From Agrobacterium larrymoorei (lineage in GTDB: Bacteria > Pseudomonadota > Alphaproteobacteria > Rhizobiales > Rhizobiaceae), in contig NZ_JAUTBL010000002.1 in NCBI RefSeq assembly GCF_030819275.1, positions 498,501 through 562,500 on the forward strand: 64,000 bases of DNA, read 5' to 3'. How positions within the stretch are numbered: position 1 is the first letter of the stretch; every line of letters begins with the position of its first letter. The notes under the pieces are model-generated. The model worked only from the letters and a program-made list of their open reading frames with translations, was not told where the DNA came from and ran no database searches. Below are positions 38,311 to 49,827 of the stretch, piece by piece. A program made the position numbers and the translations under genes.

Positions 38311-38552
38311 GCCGCAGCCTTGCTCTGCGCGACGATAACCGGGATCAGCAGATCGCCCCAGTTCCCGTCGCCACCATGATGGCGGGCGGAGCGGACGAGT
38401 TCGACGGAGATTCCCGCCTCGACCGCATTCATGACCGCCTGGTTGAGGCGGTGCAGATCATTTGCCAGCATACGGATGGCAGCCTGTTGATCCTGCGTCA
38501 TGGCAGAGGACTGTTCTTCTGCCCGTTCTCTTACTCTCGAAATCGAAGCCAT
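38307..38552 (-). CDS. small conserved hypothetical downstream of aceA
   Basis: 81 residues from ATG 38552 with a strong GAGGAGG ribosome site. Helical and charged, containing MTQDQQAAIRMLANDLHRLN and ending in a short hydrophobic LLIPVIVAQSKAAA. No signal peptide or known motif. It follows aceA by 102 bases on the same strand, so it may be transcribed with it; the sequence itself does not show a role. Confidence 0.75.
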   Translation of the reverse strand: MASISRVRERAEEQSSAMTQDQQAAIRMLANDLHRLNQAVMNAVEAGISVELVRSARHHGGDGNWGDLLIPVIVAQSKAAA

Positions 38553-38654
38553 TGTCTTTCCTCCTCAAAGATCATGCCGCGCAAAGCTGTTGAGTGGTTT
38601 GCGAATAACGACATGCGTTAAAAAAAGTACCTTATGCGTCTCACACTTCAGATG

Positions 38655-39944
<1,290 letters not shown>

Positions 39945-40021
39945 ATCTCTCTCCCATGTCTATGTGCTGCCACTTCCCGCTGCTTCTGAATTGGATCGGT
40001 AGCAGCGATCTGATGTGACTG

Positions 40022-40140
40022 AATTTACATTTCTCGATTTTCTATGGCTAGATAAAAAGGAAAAACAGTGACTTGAAACGGGTTATGCTGTATCGTCTTT
40101 GACAGAACCAACTTGTAAAAATGTAAATTTTGTAAATGTG
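40022..40140. promoter_or_regulatory. repeated AATTTACATT-type sites between aceA and its likely regulator
   Basis: AATTTACATT at 40022-40031 and its exact inverse AATGTAAATT at 40120-40129, followed by a further TGTAAATG at 40131-40138 and preceded by TTGTAAAAA at 40112-40120. The AT-rich, repeated sequence stands out in an otherwise GC-rich region and lies exactly between the divergent aceA and regulator genes. Related regulators (RamB-type) bind short AT-rich repeats at glyoxylate genes; binding here is inferred. Confidence 0.55.
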
Positions 40141-40184
40141 GCAAGTGCTCATATTTTGTTAGCCTTTGTCAAAGGGGAGGGGCG

Positions 40185-41603
40185 ATGGCGGAAACAAAGA
40201 TCTTTGCAGGGCCGCGCGTGCGCCGGGTGCGAAACGGCTTGGGCCTGACGCAGACCGCCATGGCGGAAGCGCTGTCCATCTCGCCGTCCTATCTCAATCT
40301 CATCGAGCGCAATCAGCGGCCTTTGACGGTTCAGCTGCTGCTGAAACTCGCTTCCGTCTACAAGGTCGATCTCGATGACCTGCAGGGCGAAAGTGGTGGC
40401 ACGGCCAGCCAGTTGCGGGAGGTCTTCGCAGATCCATTGCTGGCAGGGGAGATTCCGTCACCGCAAGAACTCGTCGAGGTGGCGGAAGCAGCACCAAACG
40501 CCGCTATGGGCGTGGTGAAGCTCTACCGGGCCTATAGCGAACAGGCCAAGCGTCTTAGCGATCTGTCCGACCTTCTGGCACGCGAGGGCCATCAGACGAC
40601 CCTGTCGGCGGCCCGTCTGCCGATCGATGAGGTTAGGCAGGTGTTCGAAAGCAGGCCAGCGCATTTCGCCCTTCTCGATAGCGCGGCAGAGAGTTTCCAT
40701 GCAGCACTTGGAGCCAGCGACGATCTGGCATCTGCCTTGAAATCCTGGCTGCAAAAAAAACATGGCATCATCGTCCGTAGTCTGCCGGTCCATGCCATGC
40801 CAAACCTTCGCCGCCGCTATGACCGGCACTCCATGCGCTTGTTTCTCTCCGAGCGTTTGTCGACGCATGATCAGCTTCGCGAACTGGCCATGGAGGTTTC
40901 ATTACTGGCGCTGACCGCGGAAATCTCGCAGGAACTGGAGGCGCTGGCGCTTTCAAACGAAGAGGCAAAGCGCATCGCTCGTTTTGAACTTGCACGCTAT
41001 GCCGCCCACGCTTTGATGATGCCCTATGCTGCTTACCTGGCTGCGGCGCAGCGCGCACGCTACGATATCGATGTGCTGCGCGCACGCTTCAACGTCTCCT
41101 TCGAACAGGCGGCCAATCGGCTCGTTTCGCTGGCAAAGCCGGGATCGTCCGCAGTCCCTTTCTTCATGATGGAGACAGACAGTGCCGGAAACCGCTTTCG
41201 CAAGGCTGGCGCGCAAGGCTTCCCGCAGGCAAAGTTCGGCGGGCTCTGTCCAAGGCTCAACATTCACGCGGCCTTCGCTCAGCCCGGGCAGGTGCTGGTG
41301 GAGAGCGCCGAAATGCCGGATGGCGCCGCCTACATCACAATCTCACGTACACTGGAAGGACCGCAGGCCGGGTTCGGAGAACGGGTGCGCCGTACAGCCC
41401 TGATGATCGTCACTGAGGCGGTCCACGCGAAGGATATAGTCTATGGCGAAGCGCTCACTGGCTCGGCCAGTGCGATTGCGATCGGCCCGTCCTGTCGACT
41501 GTGCGAAAGGCAGGGCTGTCTGTCGCGGGCGGAGGCGCCGCTGACGCGTCCGCTGGGTCTTGATGAAATGGTGACAGGCCTCAGCGTCTTCGATTTTCAA
41601 TAG
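40185..41603 (+). CDS. XRE-family regulator with IrrE-like and DUF2083 domains (RamB/ScfR type)
   Basis: 472 residues. Residues about 10-65 are an XRE helix-turn-helix (GLTQTAMAEALSISPSYLNLIERNQR). The middle (about 150-290) matches the IrrE/ImmA-like region but the expected HExxH reads FELARYAAHALMM, so the zinc protease motif is lost. The C-terminal part ends with a Cys-x-x-Cys-x-x-x-x-Cys cluster (CRLCERQGC, near residue 434) found in DUF2083 proteins. Regulators of this type control glyoxylate or propionate genes (RamB in Corynebacterium). Divergent position supports aceA as target. An A8 run at 40753-40760 lies inside the gene. Confidence 0.9.
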   Translation: MAETKIFAGPRVRRVRNGLGLTQTAMAEALSISPSYLNLIERNQRPLTVQLLLKLASVYKVDLDDLQGESGGTASQLREVFADPLLAGEIPSPQELVEVAEAAPNAAMGVVKLYRAYSEQAKRLSDLSDLLAREGHQTTLSAARLPIDEVRQVFESRPAHFALLDSAAESFHAALGASDDLASALKSWLQKKHGIIVRSLPVHAMPNLRRRYDRHSMRLFLSERLSTHDQLRELAMEVSLLALTAEISQELEALALSNEEAKRIARFELARYAAHALMMPYAAYLAAAQRARYDIDVLRARFNVSFEQAANRLVSLAKPGSSAVPFFMMETDSAGNRFRKAGAQGFPQAKFGGLCPRLNIHAAFAQPGQVLVESAEMPDGAAYITISRTLEGPQAGFGERVRRTALMIVTEAVHAKDIVYGEALTGSASAIAIGPSCRLCERQGCLSRAEAPLTRPLGLDEMVTGLSVFDFQ

Positions 41604-41788
41604 TTTGGCTTGGAGATCTCGCGTCACCAGGGTTTCGCACAGCTCTCGCGTCTCCTCGCCAAAATGTCATCTGCCTGAAATTTTCGCACTGCACATTTCT
41701 GCTTGCGGAGGCCGATTTTCCTTCTTAGTCTCTGCGAAAACAAAGGGGTTTGCGCAGTTTCTCGTCATGCGCCATATCAGGAGAAATC

Positions 41789-42886
41789 ATGGGTTACCGA
41801 TCGCTTCGTTTCACTCTGGCTTTTGCCACGGCCGTTCTCTCTGCCGGCGCTGCCTTTGCCCAGGAAAAGGTCGTCCACGTCTATAACTGGTCCGACTATA
41901 TTGACCCCTCCATCCTTGAGGACTTCACCAAGGAAACGGGTATCAAGGTTGTCTACGACGTTTATGACGGCAACGAAGTTCTGGAAACCAAGCTTTTGGC
42001 GGGGAATTCCGGTTATGACGTGGTTGCGCCCACATCGCCCTTCCTTGCGCGCCAAATCAAGGCAGGTGTGTATCAGAAGCTCGACAAGTCCAAACTGCCC
42101 AACCTGAAGAACATGTGGCCGGAAATCACCACGCGTTTGTCGCAATATGACCCTGGCAATGAATACGCCGTCAATTACATGTGGGGAACCACCGGCATTG
42201 GCTACAATGTCGCCAAGGTTAAAGCCGCACTCGGTGACGTGAAGGTCGATAGCTGGGACATTCTGTTCAAGCCGGAAAACGCCAAGAAGCTGCAGTCTTG
42301 CGGCATCAATATTCTCGATGCCTCTGACGAGACCTTTGCAATTGCGATGAATTATGTCGGCAAGAACCCCGACAGCAAGGAAACAGCCGATCTTGAGGCT
42401 GGCGGCAAAGTCTACGAAGCCATCCGCCCCTATGTGAAGACGTTCAATTCCTCCGCCTATATCGATGAGCTTGCCAATGGCGACAGCTGCATCACCATCG
42501 GCTGGTCCGGTGACGTGCTGCAGGCCAAGACCCGTGCCGAGGAAGCCAAGAACGGCGTCGAGGTCAATTATGTGATCCCGAAGGAAGGCACCTATATCTG
42601 GATGGACTCCTTTGCCATTCCGGCTGACGCCAAGAATGTCGATGAGGCACATGCCTTCATCAACTACATGATGAAGCCGGAAGTGGCCGCCAAGGCTTCC
42701 GATTTTGTTCAATACGCCAATGGCAATCTCGCTTCCCAGGCGCTGATGAACCCGGCGGTTGCGAAAAATCCTTCCGTCTATCCCGATGAGGCGACGATGA
42801 AGAAGCTCTTCACCATCTCGCCCTATGGGCCGCGTGAGCAGCGCGTTCTGAACCGCGTCTGGACCCAGATAAAAACCGGCAGCTGA
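41789..42886 (+). CDS. potF: putrescine/spermidine-type ABC transporter, binding protein PotF
   Basis: Periplasmic polyamine-binding protein of 365 residues from ATG 41789 (CAGGAGA upstream). Signal peptide to about residue 24 (AAFAQ). The PotF/PotD core starts VVHVYNWSDYIDPSILEDF and includes the MWGTTGIGYN and PEGTYIWMDSFAIP-like polyamine pocket segments (here KEGTYIWMDSFAIP). First gene of potFGHI. Confidence 0.95.
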   Translation: MGYRSLRFTLAFATAVLSAGAAFAQEKVVHVYNWSDYIDPSILEDFTKETGIKVVYDVYDGNEVLETKLLAGNSGYDVVAPTSPFLARQIKAGVYQKLDKSKLPNLKNMWPEITTRLSQYDPGNEYAVNYMWGTTGIGYNVAKVKAALGDVKVDSWDILFKPENAKKLQSCGINILDASDETFAIAMNYVGKNPDSKETADLEAGGKVYEAIRPYVKTFNSSAYIDELANGDSCITIGWSGDVLQAKTRAEEAKNGVEVNYVIPKEGTYIWMDSFAIPADAKNVDEAHAFINYMMKPEVAAKASDFVQYANGNLASQALMNPAVAKNPSVYPDEATMKKLFTISPYGPREQRVLNRVWTQIKTGS

Positions 42887-42896
42887 TCGGGCTTTA

Positions 42897-42927
42897 AAAA
42901 GGGGCGGGCAAAACACCTGCCCCTTTT
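42897..42927 (+). terminator. intercistronic hairpin between potF and potG
   Basis: Twelve-base stem AAAAGGGGCGGG (42897-42908) / CCTGCCCCTTTT (42916-42927) with one G-U pair and a seven-base loop, 11 bases after the potF stop and ending in TTTT. As between aglE and aglF, it should allow more binding protein than transporter core. Confidence 0.8.
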
Positions 42928-42962
42928 ACGTTCGGCACTTTCGCAAACAAACAGAGCAGGTC

Positions 42963-44120
42963 ATGGCGAAATCACTCGGCCCGGTAAAACGCACATTCTC
43001 TCCCTGGACAGATCCATCCTCGGTCCCCTTCATCCGGTTCGAAAACGTTACCAAGCGGTTTGGTGATTTCACCGCCGTCGACAATCTCACACTGGATATC
43101 TATGAGCGTGAGTTCTTCTCGCTGCTCGGGCCCTCTGGCTGTGGCAAGACCACGCTGATGCGCATGCTGGCAGGCTTCGAGGAGCCGACCTCGGGCCGCA
43201 TTCTGCTGCAGGGAAAAGACATTTCCGGCGTGCCGCCCTATAAGCGTCCGACCAATATGATGTTCCAGTCCTACGCACTGTTCCCCCATATGTCGGTGGA
43301 GAAGAACATCGCCTTTGGTCTGGAGCAGGACGGCCTGCCGAAAGCCGATATTGCAAACCGCGTCGCGGAGATGCTGCGCCTCGTCAAGCTGACCGAGTTT
43401 GCCAAACGCAAACCAAGCCAGCTTTCCGGTGGTCAGCGTCAGCGCGTGGCGCTTGCCCGTTCGCTTGCCAAGCGGCCCAAGGTTCTCCTGCTGGACGAGC
43501 CGCTCGGTGCTCTCGACAAGAAGCTGCGCGAAGAAACCCAGTTCGAAATCATGGATCTGCAACAGACGCTGGGTCTCACCTTCCTGATCGTTACCCACGA
43601 TCAGGAAGAGGCCATGACCGTTTCGGATCGCATTGCGGTGATGGACAGGGGCATCGTCGTGCAGGTGGCAACACCTGCCGAAATCTACGAAGCACCGAAC
43701 AGCCGTTACGTGGCCGACTTCATCGGCGATATCAACATCTTCGAAGCGAAGATCGACAGCAAGACGCCTGCTGACGGCAAGCCTGCGCAAGTTGTGCTCG
43801 ATTGCGAGGGACTGAAGGTGACGGTGGAGCAGGAATGCCAAGCCGCCATCGGTAGCCAGGTGGCCTTTGCCGTTCGACCGGAGAAGGTCCGCATTTCGCT
43901 CGATGCGCCTGCCGATGGAACGGTGAACGTCGCCCATGGCGAGGTTTGGGATATCGGCTATCTCGGGGATTTCTCCATCTTCATCGTCAAGCTCGATGAC
44001 GGTCGGATCATGCGTGCCGCCCAGGCCAATGTCTCGCGCCTGGTCGATCGCCCCATCACCTTCGATGACAAGGTCTGGCTCACCTGGAAAGCCGATTCCG
44101 GCCTGGTTCTCACCCGATAG
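42963..44120 (+). CDS. potG: polyamine ABC transporter ATPase PotG
   Basis: 385 residues. Walker A GPSGCGKTT near residue 56, FQSYALFPHM Q-loop, LSGGQRQRVALARSLA signature, LLLDEPLGALDKK Walker B and THDQEEAMT switch are intact, with a TOBE domain at about 300-385. PotG rather than PotA by context with potF, potH and potI. A CAGG ribosome site precedes ATG 42963. Confidence 0.95.
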   Translation: MAKSLGPVKRTFSPWTDPSSVPFIRFENVTKRFGDFTAVDNLTLDIYEREFFSLLGPSGCGKTTLMRMLAGFEEPTSGRILLQGKDISGVPPYKRPTNMMFQSYALFPHMSVEKNIAFGLEQDGLPKADIANRVAEMLRLVKLTEFAKRKPSQLSGGQRQRVALARSLAKRPKVLLLDEPLGALDKKLREETQFEIMDLQQTLGLTFLIVTHDQEEAMTVSDRIAVMDRGIVVQVATPAEIYEAPNSRYVADFIGDINIFEAKIDSKTPADGKPAQVVLDCEGLKVTVEQECQAAIGSQVAFAVRPEKVRISLDAPADGTVNVAHGEVWDIGYLGDFSIFIVKLDDGRIMRAAQANVSRLVDRPITFDDKVWLTWKADSGLVLTR

Positions 44121-44131
44121 GAGAGTGACAG

Positions 44132-45040
44132 ATGGCGATCCCTTCTCCTGAAAGCCGCCGAAATCCATTGCAATGGCTCGTGGTGGCCGTTCCTTACTTT
44201 TGGCTACTGCTGTTCTTCGCAGCACCCTTCTTCATCATCGTCAAGATATCGCTCTCCGATACTGCGATCGCCATGCCGCCCTATGTGCCGGTCTTCGAGG
44301 GCTTCAGCCGGATCGGTGAGTTCTTCTCGCAGCTCGATTTCGACAATTACCTGTTCCTGACGGAAGACCCGCTTTACATCGAGGCTTATCTTTCTTCGCT
44401 GCGGATTGCCCTCATCTCCACGTTGCTGCTGCTTCTGATCGGATATCCGATGGCACTGGCCATGGCGCGAGCGCCGAACCACATTCGTCCGACCTTGGTG
44501 ATGCTCGTCATCCTGCCGTTCTGGACGTCATTTCTCATCCGCGTCTACGCCTGGATCGGTATTCTAAAGCCGGAGGGGCTGCTGACCGTGCTGTTCCAGT
44601 CACTCGGCATTCTTGGGCCTGACGAGCAGGTGAACATCTTCCGCACCGAAATTTCCGTCTTCATCGGTATCGTCTACTCCTATCTTCCCTTCATGGTGCT
44701 GCCACTCTATTCGGCGCTGGAGAAGCTCGACAACACGCTGCTGGAAGCTGCTGCCGATCTTGGCTGCCCGCCGTGGAAGGCCTTCTGGAAAATCACCTTC
44801 CCCCTGTCGCTGCCGGGTGTCATTGCGGGCTCGATGATCTGCTTTATCCCGATCACCGGCGAGTTCGTCATTCCCGATCTTCTCGGCGGCGCTCAGACGC
44901 TGATGATCGGCAAAACCCTTTGGACCGAGTTCTTCGGCAATCGTGACTGGCCGCTCGCCTCGGCTGTTGCCGTGCTGCTCTTGCTGTTGCTGGTGGTGCC
45001 GATCGCCATCTTCCAGAACCAGCAGAAAAAGGTGGGGTGA
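44132..45040 (+). CDS. potH: polyamine ABC transporter permease PotH
   Basis: 302 residues with six membrane segments; the EAA loop reads EAAADLGCPPWKAFWKITFP near residue 204. An N-terminal tail precedes the first helix, as usual for PotH. Starts 11 bases after potG with GGAGAG upstream; potI begins three bases after its stop. Confidence 0.95.
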   Translation: MAIPSPESRRNPLQWLVVAVPYFWLLLFFAAPFFIIVKISLSDTAIAMPPYVPVFEGFSRIGEFFSQLDFDNYLFLTEDPLYIEAYLSSLRIALISTLLLLLIGYPMALAMARAPNHIRPTLVMLVILPFWTSFLIRVYAWIGILKPEGLLTVLFQSLGILGPDEQVNIFRTEISVFIGIVYSYLPFMVLPLYSALEKLDNTLLEAAADLGCPPWKAFWKITFPLSLPGVIAGSMICFIPITGEFVIPDLLGGAQTLMIGKTLWTEFFGNRDWPLASAVAVLLLLLLVVPIAIFQNQQKKVG

Positions 45041-45043
45041 GCC

Positions 45044-45856
45044 ATGAAACGCGGCAAGTTCGATACGACCATCCTCACCATCTGCTTTGCATTTCTCTAT
45101 ATCCCGATCCTGATTCTGGTGATCTACTCCTTCAACGCCTCCAAGCTGGTCACGGTCTGGGGCGGCTTTTCACTGCACTGGTATCAGTCCATGTGGTCCA
45201 ACCAAGGACTGATGGATGCGGCCTGGATCACCGTGCGCGTTGCGGTGCTGAGCGCCACCATCGGCACGATCCTCGGAACGCTGGCAGCACTGTCACTGAC
45301 ACGCTTTGCCCGTTTCCCCGGACGCATGCTGTTTTCCGGGATGATCTACGCACCGCTGGTCATGCCGGAAGTCATCACCGGTCTGTCGCTGCTACTGCTC
45401 TTTGTCTCTATCGGCGTCGACCGCGGCTTCTGGACAGTCGTCATTGCCCATACGACCTTCACCATGTGCTATGTAGCGATCGTCGTGCAGTCCAGGCTGC
45501 TGACCTTCGATCGCAGCCTGGAAGAGGCGGCGCTCGATCTCGGCTGCCCGCCGGTCAAAACCTTCTTCCGCATCACATTACCTTTGATTCTTCCAGCGGT
45601 CGTCGCAGGCTGGATGCTGGCCTTTTCGCTGTCGCTGGACGATCTGGTGATCGCAAGCTTCACCACGGGACCGGGCGCCACCACGCTGCCGATCAAGATC
45701 TATTCCCAGGTGCGTCTTGGTGTTACGCCGGAGATCAACGCGATCTGCACCATTCTGATTGCATTGGTGACCATCGGCGTGATTTGCGCCTCGATCACCT
45801 CCAAGCGGACAGAGCTTCAGCGCATGAGGGATGAGCACGCGGCCGCCAAGGGCTAA
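45044..45856 (+). CDS. potI: polyamine ABC transporter permease PotI
   Basis: 270 residues, six membrane segments, EAA loop EAALDLGCPPVKTFFRITLP near residue 164 and the typical SLDDLVIASFTTGPG region. Fourth gene of potFGHI. The next gene begins 27 bases later with its own strong ribosome site, so read-through is possible. Confidence 0.95.
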   Translation: MKRGKFDTTILTICFAFLYIPILILVIYSFNASKLVTVWGGFSLHWYQSMWSNQGLMDAAWITVRVAVLSATIGTILGTLAALSLTRFARFPGRMLFSGMIYAPLVMPEVITGLSLLLLFVSIGVDRGFWTVVIAHTTFTMCYVAIVVQSRLLTFDRSLEEAALDLGCPPVKTFFRITLPLILPAVVAGWMLAFSLSLDDLVIASFTTGPGATTLPIKIYSQVRLGVTPEINAICTILIALVTIGVICASITSKRTELQRMRDEHAAAKG

Positions 45857-45883
45857 AAACATTCGGGGCAGGAGGAGGCCACC

Positions 45884-47836
<1,953 letters not shown>

Positions 47837-48094
47837 CGGTTTCGAGCGTGGATGAGGCCAATGATTCCCACCTGCGATTCACCATCGCGTGATGTCCTAT
47901 AGGAATTGTCGCCCGTCAAAGGTGGGAGGCGGTTTTAACCTTCTCTTAAAGTGAATTGTCCAAAAATGAATTCAACGCGGGTCCATTCAATGACCGGATG
48001 GAGAGCCGGTGGCTCCAAAAAGACATGATGTATTTTCGATCCTACTCTCGTTAAAAGCACAAATTTAGTGGCAGCGTCAGCTGCCTCTTTTTTT
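47837..48094 (+). ncRNA. possible small RNA or long 3' region
   Basis: 256 non-coding bases between the acetoacetyl-CoA synthetase and an opposing permease gene, ending in a clear plus-strand terminator (48070-48094). It contains a possible hairpin GGAGAGCC-GGT-GGCTCC near 48001-48017 and an outer pairing CCCACCT (about 47868) with AGGTGGG (about 47925). The terminator lies over 230 bases after the synthetase stop, so it could end a separate small RNA. No promoter could be fixed by eye. Confidence 0.3.
48070..48094 (+). terminator. rho-independent terminator, plus strand
   Basis: GGCAGC (48070-48075), loop GTCA, GCTGCC (48080-48085), then TCTTTTTTT. The T run is on the plus strand only and reaches the stop codon of the convergent permease gene. 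Confidence 0.85.
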
Positions 48095-49766
48095 ATGCGT
48101 TGCTGTCCAAGGAGTGGGAGACGAGGATGACCGGCACCAGCCCCGCCGCAATGATGACGAGCGCGGGAAGTGCTGCATCCTGCACGCGGGAGCGCGACGC
48201 ACTTTCATAAACCATCGTTGAGAGCGTATTGAAGTTGAATGGCCGCAGCATGATCGTGGCCGGAAGTTCCTTCAGCGATTCGATGAACACCAGCAGCGAT
48301 GCCGTAATGGCGGCGGGTCGGATATTGGGCAGCAACACGCCAACCAGCGTCTGAAGCCGGGTTCGGCCAAGTGTGCGCGAGGCCATGTCGAGATGGGGCG
48401 ACAGCTTCTGGAAGCCGGCATCGACCGTGCCTTCCGCGAGCGTCATGAAGCGCACGCTATGCGCATAGATGATCGCGAAGGCCGTGCCTGACAAAAGAAG
48501 CCCGGTGGAGAGGCCAAGATGGGTCCGCATCACGCCGTCGACAGCATTGTCGAGACCGGCAAGCGGAAGCAACACGCCGATGGCAAGCACCGTGCCGGGA
48601 ATACCGTAACCGAGTGATCCCACCCTGACCGCAAAACGTGTCGGCCATGAGGGGCGCTCCCGCTGCGCATAGGCCAGCAGAAAGCCGCCGAGTAGCGTGA
48701 CAAGCGCGACGGGAAGGGACACTTCGAGACTGTGGAGCAGCGCTTTGAAGAGTTTTGGATCGGCAAGCCCATTCAGCCGTTTGAGAGCGTAGCTACCAAG
48801 CACGAGAACGGGGATAGCAAAGCCGGAGAGAAAGGGGAGGGTGCAGACGAGCGTAGCAAGCCATCCACGCACTGAGGAAAGCGTCACTCTCGCCGATCGC
48901 TGATGCATCGCCGTTGCTTTACCGACGGCAAAGCGCTGTCGTCTGCGGGCTCTCCGCTCGATGACGATCAGAGCCGCAACGATGAGGACGAGGCAAGCGG
49001 CGATCTGCGTGGCGCCAGCAAGATTGCCGCGGTTGAGCCATGTCTCGTAAATGGTGAAGGTCAGCGTATGAACGCCGAGATACTCCACCGCGCCGATATC
49101 GTTCAGCGTCTCCATCATCACCAGTGCAAGGCCGATGATGATTGCAGGACGCGCCATCGGCATTTGGACGGAGAGGAACAGGCGAAGGGGGCCGACGCCC
49201 AGCGTCCTGGCTGCATCGGTGGCAAACCGCCCCTGCAACCCAAAGGCCGCGCGGGTGGAGAGATAGATGTAAGGGTAAAGAACCGAGCCTAGAACCAGCA
49301 CGGCTCCCCCAAGCGAACGGATATCGGGAAACCAGTAATCGCGAATGGTCTGGTAGCCGAAGAGCGCGCGTAACGCGCTCTGCACCGGGCCGGCAAAATC
49401 CAGAAACTCGCCGAAAGCATAGGCTGCAAGATAGGATGGGATTGCCAGCGGCAGCACCAGAGCAAAGGACAGGAGCCGCCGGAACGGAAACTCGAACATG
49501 GTCACAAGCCAAGCCGTCGTCACACCGGTGATCGTGGTAAAGGCGCCGGTCATAACCAGCAGAAGCAGCGTCTGTGCGCCGGACCGCGGCAGGACATTGA
49601 CGAGAAGATGCTGCCAGCCATTTGTGCCTCCCGTCAGAGCGATGACGAAGATCGCAATCAGCGGCATGGCGACCAGTGCGGACAGCAGGATGGCCGCTAT
49701 TGTCAGCGGGTTGACGCGCGATCCTGCCCGCATTGATGCGGCGGTTGGATGTTCGGCTGGATGCAA
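48093..49766 (-). CDS. iron(III)-type ABC transporter permease (FbpB/AfuB family), no partner genes
   Basis: 557 residues, about twelve membrane segments: two fused permease halves as in FbpB/SfuB/AfuB. EAA-type loops occur in each half (DAARTLGVGPLRLFLSVQMP near residue 184; SRTLGRTRLQTLVGVLLP near residue 470). No binding protein or ATPase gene lies within the window on either side, so it must work with a distant or shared ATPase. Iron is the family's usual cargo but other substrates such as phosphonates occur. GGAAGGA precedes ATG 49766. Confidence 0.9.
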   Translation of the reverse strand: MHPAEHPTAASMRAGSRVNPLTIAAILLSALVAMPLIAIFVIALTGGTNGWQHLLVNVLPRSGAQTLLLLVMTGAFTTITGVTTAWLVTMFEFPFRRLLSFALVLPLAIPSYLAAYAFGEFLDFAGPVQSALRALFGYQTIRDYWFPDIRSLGGAVLVLGSVLYPYIYLSTRAAFGLQGRFATDAARTLGVGPLRLFLSVQMPMARPAIIIGLALVMMETLNDIGAVEYLGVHTLTFTIYETWLNRGNLAGATQIAACLVLIVAALIVIERRARRRQRFAVGKATAMHQRSARVTLSSVRGWLATLVCTLPFLSGFAIPVLVLGSYALKRLNGLADPKLFKALLHSLEVSLPVALVTLLGGFLLAYAQRERPSWPTRFAVRVGSLGYGIPGTVLAIGVLLPLAGLDNAVDGVMRTHLGLSTGLLLSGTAFAIIYAHSVRFMTLAEGTVDAGFQKLSPHLDMASRTLGRTRLQTLVGVLLPNIRPAAITASLLVFIESLKELPATIMLRPFNFNTLSTMVYESASRSRVQDAALPALVIIAAGLVPVILVSHSLDSNA

Positions 49767-49827
49767 GGCGTTTATCCTTCCGTGACCGTTACGTGTCGGC
49801 CACGGATGTTGCTAACAGCTGAGCCGA

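Noticed and set aside
42972..44225. 417-codon minus-strand frame opposite potG
   Set aside because: Antisense shadow of an intact ABC ATPase gene.
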